In this document: in pieces, positions 50,372 through 59,825 of the stretch
How the letters are laid out: the number at the start of each line of letters is the position of its first letter
Numbering within the stretch: position 1 is the first letter of the stretch
Origin: CAZKRL01 sp964555295
GTDB lineage: Bacteria > Bacteroidota > Bacteroidia > Flavobacteriales_D > Sanyastnellaceae
NCBI GenBank assembly: GCA_964555295.1
Contig: CAZKRL010000002.1
Location: 1 to 64,000, forward strand
Reading direction: 5' to 3'
DNA length: 64,000 nt
The notes under the pieces: generated by a model
What the model was told of the DNA's origin: nothing
Database searches by the model: none
Seen by the model: the letters and a program-made list of their open reading frames with translations, nothing else
Position numbers and translations under genes: made by a program

Positions 50372-51472
50372 TTAATTTTCATCCAAATGGTCAGTAAGCT
50401 CTCTTACTACTTTGTATTCAGAAAGAAATTCTCTCGCCACAACGCGCAGAATGGTATATACAGGGATGGCCATCAACATGCCCACGACCCCACCGAGCGT
50501 ACCAAAAACTAATATTACCAAAAAGATTTCTAGAGGATGCGCTTTGACACTATTGCCTAATAGGTTAGGCTGGATCAGGAAGGCGTCTAGGAGTTGCGTG
50601 CCTACGAAGCAGAGCAACACACGTAAAGCAACTAGTGCTATATCGATGTCGGGGTTCTGCTGAAAGCCCGTTGTAACCGCAGCGAACAGGCCAAATGCCA
50701 TAGCCACGATTGGTCCCGCATATGGAATGGGGTTGATTACTGCGGCAAAAAGGCCAATTACGAGAGCATTGTTGACGCCACAAAACCAAAGTGATACAGA
50801 TAGAAGGACGAAAATGATGATGCTCTGAAACAACACACCAACGAAATATCTGCGCAAAAGAACGTGGATGTGTTCAAGCACCTCATCGACTTGTTGCTCG
50901 CGCTGCTCAGGCACCCATGCGTGAATCATCTTAGAAAAAAGAGATCCGTCTTTGAGAAAAAAAAAGGTAATAAATAGTGTGGCAAAAATGCCGCCGAGTA
51001 CACTGCCCAGCACGCCAAAGACCTGGGAAATAACGTCCGCCATTTTTTCTGGGTTGGAGAGGAAGTTGAATGGATTATCGAAACCAGCACCAATAACCGT
51101 GTTAGAACCATCTATACTAAAACGCTGTAGCGCAGGAAATTCCCGCAACATCCTTTCCTTTACAAGAGTGATATCAATGTTCTGTAAAATTCTGAACTCC
51201 TCTTGCAATAGCGGAAAAAAGACCCAGATAACACCAGCGACAAACCCAATGAACAGGCACATCGCGAGCAGTGCGCGAAACGCTATAGGTAATGCGCGAC
51301 CGCGAATCTTAATAATGCCAAGCAGTGTTACAACCGGCTCACAGACCAGCGAAATAACCAGACCCAATACAATATAAACCACCACATTTCTAACGGCGTA
51401 AACCAAGCATATCAGGGCAATCACAGCAACAAGGGTGAGTGCCTTTCGGGAGGTAAAATCGTTTAGTGTCAT
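50372..51472 (-). CDS. AI-2E/PerM-family membrane transporter
   Basis: 366 residues with about eight membrane segments. The family pattern includes a long soluble segment (about 90-160) and the conserved NPIPYAGPIVAMAFG and GTLGGVVGMLMAIPVYTILR near the C-terminus. Members export small molecules or ions (AI-2 in one case, Na+/H+ antiport in others); the substrate here is unknown. Starts 4 bases inside the SixA gene, so co-transcribed with it. Confidence 0.88.
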   Translation of the reverse strand: MTLNDFTSRKALTLVAVIALICLVYAVRNVVVYIVLGLVISLVCEPVVTLLGIIKIRGRALPIAFRALLAMCLFIGFVAGVIWVFFPLLQEEFRILQNIDITLVKERMLREFPALQRFSIDGSNTVIGAGFDNPFNFLSNPEKMADVISQVFGVLGSVLGGIFATLFITFFFLKDGSLFSKMIHAWVPEQREQQVDEVLEHIHVLLRRYFVGVLFQSIIIFVLLSVSLWFCGVNNALVIGLFAAVINPIPYAGPIVAMAFGLFAAVTTGFQQNPDIDIALVALRVLLCFVGTQLLDAFLIQPNLLGNSVKAHPLEIFLVILVFGTLGGVVGMLMAIPVYTILRVVAREFLSEYKVVRELTDHLDEN

Positions 51473-51960
51473 GTGTCTAGTTTGGGATAATCAAATCGAA
51501 TTAACACAGCTTCTCGGGACGAAACACGCGCCCATTCTTCCAACTCAAAAGTTGCAATTGCACATGTGGGCATTTCAATATTTTGCTGTGCTAAATGGGA
51601 AACAAACTCTGACACCCCGTTGTTGTGTGTGAAAATAACAACCTCCATTTCGTTTTCCGGTAGTAGAGAAACGAACTCCAACAAATCCTCAGCGCTTGCG
51701 TGATAAAGACCTTGATGAAGGTGGGTGGAAGAAATCTTATCTAAATAGCCCTTAGAGAAAAGATCTGCTGTTTCGCGGGTGCGTGTTGCTGCGCTCACAT
51801 GAAATGCTTTTTTAAAAGTAAAGCGAGTGAAGAATCTCTCGGCCATCATGGGCGCATCAATACGGCCGCGGGCGTTAAGCGGACGTTCAAAATCACTTTG
51901 CCCAACAGTTGACCAATCGGATTTTGCGTGTCGTATCAGATGTAACAATCTTTTCTTCAT
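51469..51960 (-). CDS. SixA-type histidine phosphatase
   Basis: 163 residues of the histidine phosphatase superfamily. N-terminal LLHLIRHAKSDW carries the catalytic Arg-His; RTRETAD and the second His in VIFTHNNGVSEF complete the pocket. SixA dephosphorylates phosphohistidines on phosphorelay or PTS proteins in E. coli; the target here is unknown. Divergent from the ZIP gene, with overlapping 5' regions. Confidence 0.88.
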   Translation of the reverse strand: MKKRLLHLIRHAKSDWSTVGQSDFERPLNARGRIDAPMMAERFFTRFTFKKAFHVSAATRTRETADLFSKGYLDKISSTHLHQGLYHASAEDLLEFVSLLPENEMEVVIFTHNNGVSEFVSHLAQQNIEMPTCAIATFELEEWARVSSREAVLIRFDYPKLDT

Positions 51961-52019
51961 TCTTCGTGTTGATTCTATTTAATTCGCTTCAACTTTGCTT
52001 GCACTCAATACAGTTTTTT

Positions 52020-52844
52020 ATGCAAGATAGCATTCTCTCATTTTTCGAGCAGATTCACCCGGTATGGGGCGCATTGATAGCCACCACCTTCACTTGGTTG
52101 GTCACAGCGGCCGGCGCTTCGTTGGTCTTTTTTTTCAAAACCATGAACCGTGCAGTGCTTGATGGCGCATTGGGTTTTACAGGCGGCGTTATGATAGCCG
52201 CAAGTTTTTGGTCGTTGCTTGCACCCGCCATTGATATGAGTCCGGGCGAAGGGTTTACTCAGGCCATGCCTGCGGCCATTGGTTTTATAGCGGGAGCGTT
52301 ATTTCTGTTTGGTCTAGATAAATGGTTACCCCATTTGCATATCAATTTTCCAACGGATCGGGCTGAGGGCGTTCAGACCAATTGGCACAGCACACTTCTT
52401 TTGGTGCTGGCCATTACATTGCACAATATCCCCGAAGGGCTTGCTGTGGGGGTTTTATTTGGGGGTGTGGCCGCGGGTTTGCCAGAGGCCACTATCGGCG
52501 GTGCCGTTGCCCTTGCGATTGGTATCGGTTTGCAAAATTTCCCGGAGGGCTTGGCTGTCTCAATGCCACTGAGGCGCAGCGGTTTGTCCAGAAGAAAATC
52601 TTTTTTTTACGGGCAACTGTCGGCGGTTGTGGAGCCCATTGCCGGAGTTATCGGCGCATTGGCAGTAATTCAGTTACAACCTATTCTTCCTTATGCCCTG
52701 GCATTTGCCGCGGGCGCAATGATTTATGTCGTTATCGAAGAGGTTGTGCCCACCACTCAGCAAGACCGATATACTGATATTGCTACCCTCGGTTTTATTT
52801 GTGGCTTTGTTGTGATGATGCTACTTGATGTTGGTCTTGGATAG
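52020..52844 (+). CDS. ZIP-family divalent metal transporter
   Basis: Takes up zinc or other divalent metals. 274 residues from ATG 52020 (the frame is open farther upstream, but that part would overlap SixA and looks non-coding). Eight membrane segments. Metal helices: ITLHNIPEGLAVGVLFG and GIGLQNFPEGLAVSMPLR carry the HNxPEG and QNFPEG signatures of the GufA/ZupT branch. Single gene. Confidence 0.92.
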   Translation: MQDSILSFFEQIHPVWGALIATTFTWLVTAAGASLVFFFKTMNRAVLDGALGFTGGVMIAASFWSLLAPAIDMSPGEGFTQAMPAAIGFIAGALFLFGLDKWLPHLHINFPTDRAEGVQTNWHSTLLLVLAITLHNIPEGLAVGVLFGGVAAGLPEATIGGAVALAIGIGLQNFPEGLAVSMPLRRSGLSRRKSFFYGQLSAVVEPIAGVIGALAVIQLQPILPYALAFAAGAMIYVVIEEVVPTTQQDRYTDIATLGFICGFVVMMLLDVGLG

Positions 52845-52989
52845 TGTTATTGTTTGTAATTCGCCGGATGAAAAAGCGGGATGGTTGAACTCTCAATACG
52901 CGATGGGGAAACACAACAATTGTTTTGACCACTTTAAGCTAATGATTAAGGATGCTGGGTGATATGGATTCTAATGATTATTGAACACG

Positions 52990-53511
52990 ATGTCTAAAAT
53001 AATAAAACTGCGCGGCATTACCCCTAGGTATGGCGCGTCTACATTCCTTGCCCATGGCTCGTTTCTCATCGGTGATGTGGTGATGGGAGATCATTGCAGC
53101 GTTTGGTTTACAGCTGTTGTAAGAGGTGATGTAAACAGTATCCGCATTGGCAACAGAGTCAATATTCAAGATGGCGCTGTAATTCATTGCACCTTCGAGC
53201 GAGCCGCAACAGTAATTGGTAACGATGTTTCTATTGGTCATCGCGCTCTAGTGCATGGATGCACCATTCACGACAATGTGCTTATCGGTATGGGCGCCAT
53301 TGTGATGGATCATTGTGTAATTGAATCAGGAAGCATCATCGCCGCAGGTGCAGTATTACTCGAGGGAACACATGTGGAGGCGGGAAGCATTTATGCCGGT
53401 GTGCCGGCAAGAAAGGTCAAAAGCGTAGAAGCTTCGGCGGCCTCAGGTGAGATCGCGCGTATCGCTGGCAATTATATCAAGTATGCCTCTTGGTTCAGTG
53501 ACTCACAGTAA
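52990..53511 (+). CDS. Gamma carbonic anhydrase-family protein
   Basis: 173 residues. Left-handed parallel beta-helix with hexapeptide repeats; three metal His are seen (VIHCTF, SIGHRA, LVHGCT). Similar to YrdA/PaaY-type proteins, many of which have low or no CO2 hydration activity, so the reaction is not certain. The last 17 bases overlap the convergent hemH end. Confidence 0.9.
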   Translation: MSKIIKLRGITPRYGASTFLAHGSFLIGDVVMGDHCSVWFTAVVRGDVNSIRIGNRVNIQDGAVIHCTFERAATVIGNDVSIGHRALVHGCTIHDNVLIGMGAIVMDHCVIESGSIIAAGAVLLEGTHVEAGSIYAGVPARKVKSVEASAASGEIARIAGNYIKYASWFSDSQ

Positions 53512-54526
53512 ATCCAGAAATTTCCGCAAGCGCTTCTACCCAGTCATCACCATCATTGAGGCTCTCTACCAGTTGTAACTCTTCACCCCCATTGTGTTGA
53601 AATAGCTCTAAATACTCCTCCCCAATTTCGATGGTGGTCTCCAGACAATCAGCCACAAAGGCAGGGGAGAAAACCAGCAGCCTTTTTTTTCCACTCTTGG
53701 CAAGATCTTTAATGACCTTGTCACTGAAGGGCTCTAACCACCCTCTACCCAGACGCGACTGAAAGCAAACTGTATATCGCGAACGATCGATGGACAACAT
53801 GTCTGCTACCGCGTGAGCAGTTGAAAAACACGAGGCCTTATAACAAAATTTACTTTCGTCGGTCACACCATGTTCACAGTCATGGTCTTTGCACATTGAA
53901 TCCGGATACACTTTATCTACATGGCGTTCAGGCACCCCATGAAAACTAAATAGTATATGATCGTAAGAGGCTGGATTATGTTTCACCGCTCGCGACGCTA
54001 CAGCTTTCAGATATTTCGGGTGATCCCAAAATTGTGCCACGAAACGCATCTCAGGGATAACCCACGAGTCGCGCATTATGCGCATCATTTTGTCTATCAC
54101 AGACCCGTTAGTCGCCGATGCGTATTGAGGAAATAATGGCAATACGGTGATGGCGTCGGGCTGCCAATGCATGATTTCTTTTACTGCGATTTCCAGGGAT
54201 GGCTCTTGGTAACGCATGGCAAGAAATACTTTGATGCTCTCACTGGATGGATCAAGGCGCTGCTGCAATTTTTTTTGCACAGACTTCGACGATGTAATCA
54301 ACGGCGCGCCTTCAGATGTCCACAATTCTTTATATGCTTTCGCGCTCTTGCGATGGCGAAAGGGAACGATGATGCCATTGACCAACAGGAAGCGTCCCAG
54401 CGCCGGCAAATCCACAACGCGGGAATCATTGAGGAACTCTGTAAGGTATTTGTACAGGGCCCATGGCTCGGGCTTGAGCGGAGAACCCAGATTCACGAGC
54501 AACAACGCTCGTTTTTTATTTTGCAT
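53495..54526 (-). CDS. hemH: Ferrochelatase
   Basis: Inserts Fe2+ into protoporphyrin IX. 343 residues. LLVNLGSP at the N-terminus, LFSFHGVPERHVDK with the catalytic His, CFQSRLGRGWLEPF, and FSPAFVADCLETTIEIGEEY with the conserved Glu. Its tail overlaps the end of the carbonic anhydrase gene. Confidence 0.96.
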   Translation of the reverse strand: MQNKKRALLLVNLGSPLKPEPWALYKYLTEFLNDSRVVDLPALGRFLLVNGIIVPFRHRKSAKAYKELWTSEGAPLITSSKSVQKKLQQRLDPSSESIKVFLAMRYQEPSLEIAVKEIMHWQPDAITVLPLFPQYASATNGSVIDKMMRIMRDSWVIPEMRFVAQFWDHPKYLKAVASRAVKHNPASYDHILFSFHGVPERHVDKVYPDSMCKDHDCEHGVTDESKFCYKASCFSTAHAVADMLSIDRSRYTVCFQSRLGRGWLEPFSDKVIKDLAKSGKKRLLVFSPAFVADCLETTIEIGEEYLELFQHNGGEELQLVESLNDGDDWVEALAEISGFTVSH

Positions 54527-54563
54527 GATTGGAAAACAAATGAATGAAGCTCAGGTGCGCGGT

Positions 54564-55439
54564 TCAATAAAGTTTTCCGGTGTCGGCATAGAGGAATTTT
54601 CTCACCGCATAGATTGTGGCTATCCACGACAACATCAGGCCGATTGCCATCACCGTCAATACCAAAATCAGCAATCGATTTTTTTCTGAAAGCACCCGGA
54701 TGATATCACCCATTTCATCTCTGAAGGCAAGCATCAACAAAAATGTTACTACCAACGCCAATAGGCCGGAGATGAAACCGTACCAGAGACCACGACGCAT
54801 AAAGGGCCGCTGTATAAACCAATGGGTAGCCCCCACAAGCTGCATACTCTTGATAAGGAAGCGCTGCGAGAATATGGCAAGCTGTATCGTATTAACAATC
54901 AACACTACAGCAATTGCAAGCAACAAAACCCCAATGATCAATAAACCTGTGCGCCACTTTTTGAGGTTGGTGTTCATTTGCTCGAGCAGGTCTTTCTGAT
55001 ACACAATTTCATTTACTCCGCTCAACTTCTCCAGCTTCTGAACCACCTCGGTAACGCGTTCGGTGGTGTTGTAATCATTATGTAACTTCAAATCGATGGA
55101 GGAGGGCAAAGGGTTATATCCCAGAAACCCAATAAAGTCTTCGCCCAATTCTTCTTGCATGATTCGCGCCGCCTCTTCCTTGGTGGTGTAGTTTACCTCG
55201 GCCGCAAAGGGCTCATTGCGAAGCGCGGTGTTAATTTTCTTTACCGCCTCTTCCGAAATGTCGGTATCGAGCATCAATTGTATTACCGCTTGTCCCTTGT
55301 AATGATCCGTAAGGGCAATGCCGAGTTGGGAGACGATTACAATAATGCTCACCATCACGAGCACAAGCGTGATGCCCACAACTGTTGAGATCGAAGAGAC
55401 GGTATTTCCGCCCGTTTTATAGAAAAAATTTTTCGTCAT
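54564..55439 (-). CDS. ftsX: Cell-division protein FtsX
   Basis: Membrane part of FtsEX, which controls peptidoglycan hydrolases at the septum. 291 residues: N-terminal cytoplasmic tail and TM1 (TVVGITLVLVMVSIIVIVSQ), a periplasmic domain (about 45-165), then three more membrane segments with the conserved MQLVGATHWFIQRPF. Typical length. ftsE is not adjacent. It follows the FKBP gene by 6 bases. Confidence 0.93.
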   Translation of the reverse strand: MTKNFFYKTGGNTVSSISTVVGITLVLVMVSIIVIVSQLGIALTDHYKGQAVIQLMLDTDISEEAVKKINTALRNEPFAAEVNYTTKEEAARIMQEELGEDFIGFLGYNPLPSSIDLKLHNDYNTTERVTEVVQKLEKLSGVNEIVYQKDLLEQMNTNLKKWRTGLLIIGVLLLAIAVVLIVNTIQLAIFSQRFLIKSMQLVGATHWFIQRPFMRRGLWYGFISGLLALVVTFLLMLAFRDEMGDIIRVLSEKNRLLILVLTVMAIGLMLSWIATIYAVRKFLYADTGKLY

Positions 55440-55445
55440 TTTCCA

Positions 55446-55892
55446 TCAATTTACCTTCAATATTTCTCCGCTGAAGAATAGATTTTCACCTGCCAGCGGA
55501 TGGTTAAAGTCTACTACAACACTGTTCAACCTGACCTCCACAATCAATCCCTGCATCTCTTCTCCATCATCGGATTCAATCGACACGATTTCGTCTTCAA
55601 CCAACGTCTCATCATCCCATTCGCCATCGGCCATGAACTTCGACTTTGGTAATTCAATGAAGAGCTCTTCTTTCTCTTCACCATAAGCTCTCGCTGATGG
55701 AATCGATACTTGAAACTTTTCACCCGACTGAAGACCTTTCAATGCGTTATCGAAATCATCCAGCATAGGATCAACGCCAAAAGTGAACTCCATGGGCTCA
55801 TGAATGGTTGCCTCCTCAATGATTTCGCCCGCAGAATCATCACATCGTAGAATATATGTCAGGGAAACTTTCGAACCCGTGGTAATTTTCAT
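55446..55892 (-). CDS. FKBP-type (SlyD-like) peptidyl-prolyl isomerase
   Basis: 148 residues. FKBP core with a chaperone-like insert: EEATIHEPMEFTFGVDPMLDDFDNALKGLQSGEKFQVSIPSARAYGE, then the flap insert and the C-terminal VDFNHPLAGENLFF, the SlyD signature. No metal-binding His tail as in E. coli SlyD. Probably coupled to ftsX. Confidence 0.92.
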   Translation of the reverse strand: MKITTGSKVSLTYILRCDDSAGEIIEEATIHEPMEFTFGVDPMLDDFDNALKGLQSGEKFQVSIPSARAYGEEKEELFIELPKSKFMADGEWDDETLVEDEIVSIESDDGEEMQGLIVEVRLNSVVVDFNHPLAGENLFFSGEILKVN

Positions 55893-55945
55893 ACCGCAAT
55901 GTTCGGCGATTGTGCAGACTTTCGCAAGGACTAGTAATTCACACC

Positions 55946-57109
55946 ATGATAAGAAAAATCGTAAGGAACGTTTTCATCACGCTTATATCTGTCTCTATTG
56001 TAGCAGTGGCGGCACTGTATTTCACAGATAACTGGCACGTGCTACGCGGGATGTATTGCACATATTTCCGTGGAGAGTTGAGGCCCGACATTGATGACAT
56101 GCATTTGTTTGATGTTCGTGCCATTGCCGGGGGAAAACGAATAGAGTTTCCTGTGAAGGACATTGCCGATCGTCCACTGACTGCCGAGGATTCAGTGTGG
56201 ATGGAAGAGCTGGGATCAACGGCATTTCTGGTGATACACAATGACTCACTGGTATGTAAGAAGTATTTTGCCGATGGCGGTGAACACGTTTATTCCAATT
56301 CATTCTCGATTGCTAAATCCATTACTTCCCTCATCATTGGCCGCCTGATTGATGAGAAAAAAATTCGCAATCTCGATGTGCGTGTGGGCGAGTTTATTCC
56401 CGAATATGCCAATGACTCTCTGTTAACCATCCGTCATTTGTTGCAGATGACCAGCGGAATTCCTTTTGGTGAGAGCTATAACAGTCCTTTTGGTTACATG
56501 GCACGCGCATATTATTGTCGTGACTTACGTCCTGAAACCATGAAGTATTCACGCGCCGTTGCGCCCGGCGAGAATTGGATTTACGAAGGCGGCAATACCG
56601 CTCTGTTGGGCGAGATAGCCGCAAAAGCCGGCGGCATGTCGCTCAGCGAATTGTGCAGCGAAATGCTTTGGAGTAAAATAGGCACTGACCGTCTGGCATA
56701 CTGGAATGTTGACCGCCCCGGAGGCGTGGAAAAGGCGTTTACAGGAGTGTATGCGACAGCCGAGGATTATGCTCGGTTGGGCCAGCTGATTTTGCGTCGG
56801 GGCATCATGTATGGCGATACCTTGGTAAGTCCTGAGTACATCGATGAATGTGCTAAACCTTTAACTGCAAAGGATGAATCTGGCGAGGTGGTAGATTGGT
56901 ATGGTCTTCATTTTTGGACCGGAGAATATGAGGGCGAACGGTTCATCAGTTGTAAGGGAATGCGCGGGCAGTATATTGTGGCGTTGCCTGAAAGCAATTT
57001 GGTGATGGTGCGTCTGGGACATGATCAATCAAGAGACAAAATCAGGCATCAGCGGCCCGATATGTTGCGCTACATTTCATGTGCAAAAAAACTGGCCCAA
57101 GCATCATGA
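55946..57109 (+). CDS. Membrane-anchored serine hydrolase (class C beta-lactamase fold)
   Basis: 387 residues from ATG 55946. One N-terminal membrane anchor (VFITLISVSIVAVAALYF), then the penicilloyl-serine-like domain: SFSIAKSITSLIIG (SxxK), the tyrosine motif YEGGNTALLG and a C-terminal motif around SCKGMRGQYIVALP. Could act on D-amino-acid esters or peptides; beta-lactamase activity is not implied. Its stop overlaps the ATG of the next gene (ATGA). Confidence 0.88.
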   Translation: MIRKIVRNVFITLISVSIVAVAALYFTDNWHVLRGMYCTYFRGELRPDIDDMHLFDVRAIAGGKRIEFPVKDIADRPLTAEDSVWMEELGSTAFLVIHNDSLVCKKYFADGGEHVYSNSFSIAKSITSLIIGRLIDEKKIRNLDVRVGEFIPEYANDSLLTIRHLLQMTSGIPFGESYNSPFGYMARAYYCRDLRPETMKYSRAVAPGENWIYEGGNTALLGEIAAKAGGMSLSELCSEMLWSKIGTDRLAYWNVDRPGGVEKAFTGVYATAEDYARLGQLILRRGIMYGDTLVSPEYIDECAKPLTAKDESGEVVDWYGLHFWTGEYEGERFISCKGMRGQYIVALPESNLVMVRLGHDQSRDKIRHQRPDMLRYISCAKKLAQAS

Positions 57110-57504
57110 GAAAAGACATTCACATACCCAATAGCGATGGTGTTTTCATTCTTGCCGTTCCGGAGTTGAACGAAGAGCAACAACACTGGAGAATTTTTTT
57201 ACTCAACCGTAGAAAAGAAGAAGTCACCAATATCCTCATCAGCGCGGGAGGCAGAGGAATTTTGAATGGCGAGGAGCGAAAAACTGCGGAATTGCTATAC
57301 TACATCAAATCGCTTAAATCAGGTTTTGTAGCACCGGTGGAAATGCTTGACCAGTCAGCTTCACAACTCAAACAAACGTACTGGATAACCTTCTATTCGG
57401 GCACTGAATTATGTGAATTGAAACTTCACGTTTCACCGGAGATATTGATAGAAGAAGCCCTTGAGGATATTCCGGAGTTGGGCCATCCGGCTGTATGTAT
57501 ATAA
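57106..57504 (+). CDS. Conserved hypothetical protein
   Basis: 132 residues, soluble, mixed alpha/beta, no signal. Starts in ATGA overlap with the serine hydrolase and ends 7 bases before the exonuclease, so translation is likely coupled in a three-gene unit. Seen: a Gly-rich turn SAGGRGILN and acidic C-terminus (EEALEDIPELGHPAVCI). I recognise no family. Confidence 0.75.
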   Translation: MRKDIHIPNSDGVFILAVPELNEEQQHWRIFLLNRRKEEVTNILISAGGRGILNGEERKTAELLYYIKSLKSGFVAPVEMLDQSASQLKQTYWITFYSGTELCELKLHVSPEILIEEALEDIPELGHPAVCI

Positions 57505-57511
57505 AACGGTT

Positions 57512-58231
57512 ATGATCAAAGATTTAAACTTGGATGAGGTATTGTTTCTCGATCTTGAGACGGTGCCCGCGGCAGCAGACATTTCTCAACTCCCCGATGA
57601 GTGGAAAAATTTATGGGAGGAAAAATCGCGTTTTCTGCGCGAGAAGAATCAATACTCATTGGAGGAGAGTTATTCATCAGCGGGAATTTTTGCCGAGTTT
57701 GGCAAAATCATCTGCATTGGTCTCGGGTATTTTGCGCAGCGTAACGGTGAGAGAATTTTTCGCGTGAGATCTATTGAAGGCGATGATGAGAAAAAGCTAT
57801 TACAGGAATTTGCTAATTTGTTGGAGAGTCACACCGGCAAGCCCTTCCGATTGCTATGCGCACACAATGGCAAGGAGTTCGATTTTCCTTATCTGTGCAG
57901 ACGAATGTTGGTTCATGGAATACATCTTCCGCAATTGCTGAACATTGCAGGGAAAAAACCCTGGGAGGTGGCACATCTCGACACAATGGAATTATGGAAG
58001 TTCGGGGATTACAAAAACTATACATCGTTGAAATTACTGGCGCAACTTTTTTCAATCCCCACACCAAAGGACGACATCAGCGGCGCCGATGTTTATGACG
58101 TTTATTACAAGGAGAAAAATCTGGAGCGTATTGCCACGTATTGCAGAAAAGATGTAATTACTATGGCGCGCGTAATGCAAAAGTTCATGGGAATGGCCGC
58201 GATTGATGACAGCGAAGTGGTGGTCTTATGA
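57512..58231 (+). CDS. PolB-like DEDD 3'-5' exonuclease
   Basis: 239 residues from ATG 57512. Ribonuclease H-like fold with the four acidic residues: FLDLETVP (Asp, Glu), CAHNGKEFDFPYLCRR (Asp), and YCRKDVITMARVM (Asp). This is the pattern of the predicted exonuclease related to the proofreading domain of PolB. DNA or RNA substrate unknown. Ends 10 bases from the convergent sprT-like gene. Confidence 0.88.
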   Translation: MIKDLNLDEVLFLDLETVPAAADISQLPDEWKNLWEEKSRFLREKNQYSLEESYSSAGIFAEFGKIICIGLGYFAQRNGERIFRVRSIEGDDEKKLLQEFANLLESHTGKPFRLLCAHNGKEFDFPYLCRRMLVHGIHLPQLLNIAGKKPWEVAHLDTMELWKFGDYKNYTSLKLLAQLFSIPTPKDDISGADVYDVYYKEKNLERIATYCRKDVITMARVMQKFMGMAAIDDSEVVVL

Positions 58232-58241
58232 CCCGCGTCGA

Positions 58242-58868
58242 TCAGGGGTTACAGAGCATTACCTTAACGAGCGGACTAAACAAATACTGATGTTTGGCGG
58301 GCAATTCAATGCACTTGTATCGTGTTCTGAGCTTGGCTCCTTTTTGAAAAATTCTTTTGGTGCGGCCGTAATAAAATTTAGCCCCAGCAGGCACATCATC
58401 TAGCAGCATCACATTGGGATTGCTGTTCTTGTCATATTTGGCGAGCACCTTGGATAGCTTGATATCAGTGCAGGTAGACGCACCGGGATCTGCCATGTAA
58501 TTCTTCACCGCTTCACTGATGTCATTCGGAAATACCCCCGCCCTGATGAAGGGTGAAAGCGTGGTGCGGAAGGCTGATTTCCATTCAGTCCCATGCGGCT
58601 TTACATTATCACGATGCTCGAGATAGGTGATAAGATGGGCGAGCTCATGCATTAGGGTGATGAGAAAAGCATAGCAGTTAAGATTTCCGTTGACGGTGAG
58701 AAGATGCCTGCCCCCTCTGCGGGCTGTGAAATCACCGAGTTTGGTGGAACGCGGCGGCGTAATAATCAGGTGGTGCGGGTATTGCCGAAGCATTTCGCAA
58801 GCGCGAGCCACTGCCGCCTCTGGCAGAAATCTTTGAAGAGCCGTTTCGAGATCAGTGGATTCTTTCAT
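58242..58868 (-). CDS. SprT-like zinc metallopeptidase-family protein
   Basis: 208 residues from ATG 58868. HELAHLITYLEHRDNVKPHG contains the HExxH zinc motif (His, Glu, His) of the SprT fold; eukaryotic Spartan cuts DNA-protein crosslinks, but the role of bacterial SprT is not known. No C-terminal zinc ribbon with four Cys. Its first codons overlap the last 17 bases of the small lipoprotein gene. Confidence 0.85.
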   Translation of the reverse strand: MKESTDLETALQRFLPEAAVARACEMLRQYPHHLIITPPRSTKLGDFTARRGGRHLLTVNGNLNCYAFLITLMHELAHLITYLEHRDNVKPHGTEWKSAFRTTLSPFIRAGVFPNDISEAVKNYMADPGASTCTDIKLSKVLAKYDKNSNPNVMLLDDVPAGAKFYYGRTKRIFQKGAKLRTRYKCIELPAKHQYLFSPLVKVMLCNP

Positions 58869-59007
58869 AAGGCTCTTGAGCACTCTGAACGTTGTCGTCC
58901 CATTTCGGACAAGTTCTGCACTTGGGCTTGCGCGAGGCACAAGCAGAAAGCGTTAATAAAGCAAGAGACAAGAGAATAATTTGGGAGACTAATCGATATC
59001 GAATCAT
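58852..59007 (-). CDS. Small lipoprotein, 51 residues
   Basis: From ATG 59007: MIRYRLVSQIILLSLALLTL, then SACASRKPKCRTCPKWDDNV and a short tail to TGA 58852-58854. A typical lipoprotein signal with lipobox LSAC, then a basic-Cys cluster KCRTCPKW. Overlaps the sprT-like start by 17 bases, so probably co-transcribed. Small lipoproteins with CxxCPxW tails occur in Bacteroidota; function unknown. Confidence 0.7.
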   Translation of the reverse strand: MIRYRLVSQIILLSLALLTLSACASRKPKCRTCPKWDDNVQSAQEPYERIH

Positions 59008-59072
59008 GATGGCTAAGATAATTGGCCTTACAGTTTTTCAAGATGGATTAAGCCCGAATTTCTGCTGTAAGT

Positions 59073-59825
59073 TTGACCGTGGTTTCTACCTTCCAACATA
59101 TCGGCCGTTATTGTTTGTTGCTCGCACAAGTTTTTACAAAACCCGAGAAGGCAAGGGTGTATCGAAAATTGCTCGTGGAGGAGTTTGATAAAATCGGCCT
59201 ACAATCGCTTGGTATTGTGGGTTTGATGGTGGGCTTTATGGGGGCAGTGGTTTGTATTCAAACTGCAGCCAATATTGATAGCGGATGGATTCCCGGATGG
59301 ACCATCGGATTCACTACCAGGCAGTCGGTCGTGCTTGAATTTTCTTCCACCATTGCGTGCCTTATTCTTTCTGGTAAGGTGGGCGGAAATATTGCCACTG
59401 AAATTGGTACAATGCGCATCACCGAGCAGATAGATGCAATGGAAATTATGGGAGTGAACACGGCGTCTTACCTGATTCTCCCAAAAATCATTGCGGCTGT
59501 TTTGATATTCCCTTTCATCATGTTAATTGCGATGTTCCTGGGCATCGCAACGGGGGCGTTTGTTGGCCTGAGTTCTGGGATAGTTTCTATGGCGGATTAT
59601 GAGAGGGGCCTGATGATGGGATTTGAGACTTTTCAAATTACATACAGCCTGATCAAGACACTTGTGTATGCTTTTATCATTACCAGCGTAAGTGCGTACC
59701 ATGGGTATTACACACATGGAGGTCCCAGAGAAGTTGGACAAAGCAGCACACGCTCAATTGTCTATAGCATGGTGCTTATCCTCATCGCGAATTATGTATT
59801 AACCCAGATTTTGCTGATTGATTGA
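59073..59825 (+). CDS. MlaE-family ABC transporter permease
   Basis: Permease of a lipid-moving ABC system. 250 residues, five or six membrane segments, with the MlaE signatures LVEEFDKIGLQSLGIVGLMVGFMGAVVCIQ and TEIGTMRITEQIDAMEIMG. Start is TTG 59073; GTG 59079 is the alternative. Followed by MlaF with an 8-base overlap. The MlaD substrate-binding partner is missing here. Confidence 0.92.
   Translation: MTVVSTFQHIGRYCLLLAQVFTKPEKARVYRKLLVEEFDKIGLQSLGIVGLMVGFMGAVVCIQTAANIDSGWIPGWTIGFTTRQSVVLEFSSTIACLILSGKVGGNIATEIGTMRITEQIDAMEIMGVNTASYLILPKIIAAVLIFPFIMLIAMFLGIATGAFVGLSSGIVSMADYERGLMMGFETFQITYSLIKTLVYAFIITSVSAYHGYYTHGGPREVGQSSTRSIVYSMVLILIANYVLTQILLID

Noticed and set aside
58892..59188. 98-codon plus-strand frame before mlaE
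   Set aside because: The minus-strand lipoprotein with a full signal and lipobox explains the first part better, and the rest is mlaE in another frame.
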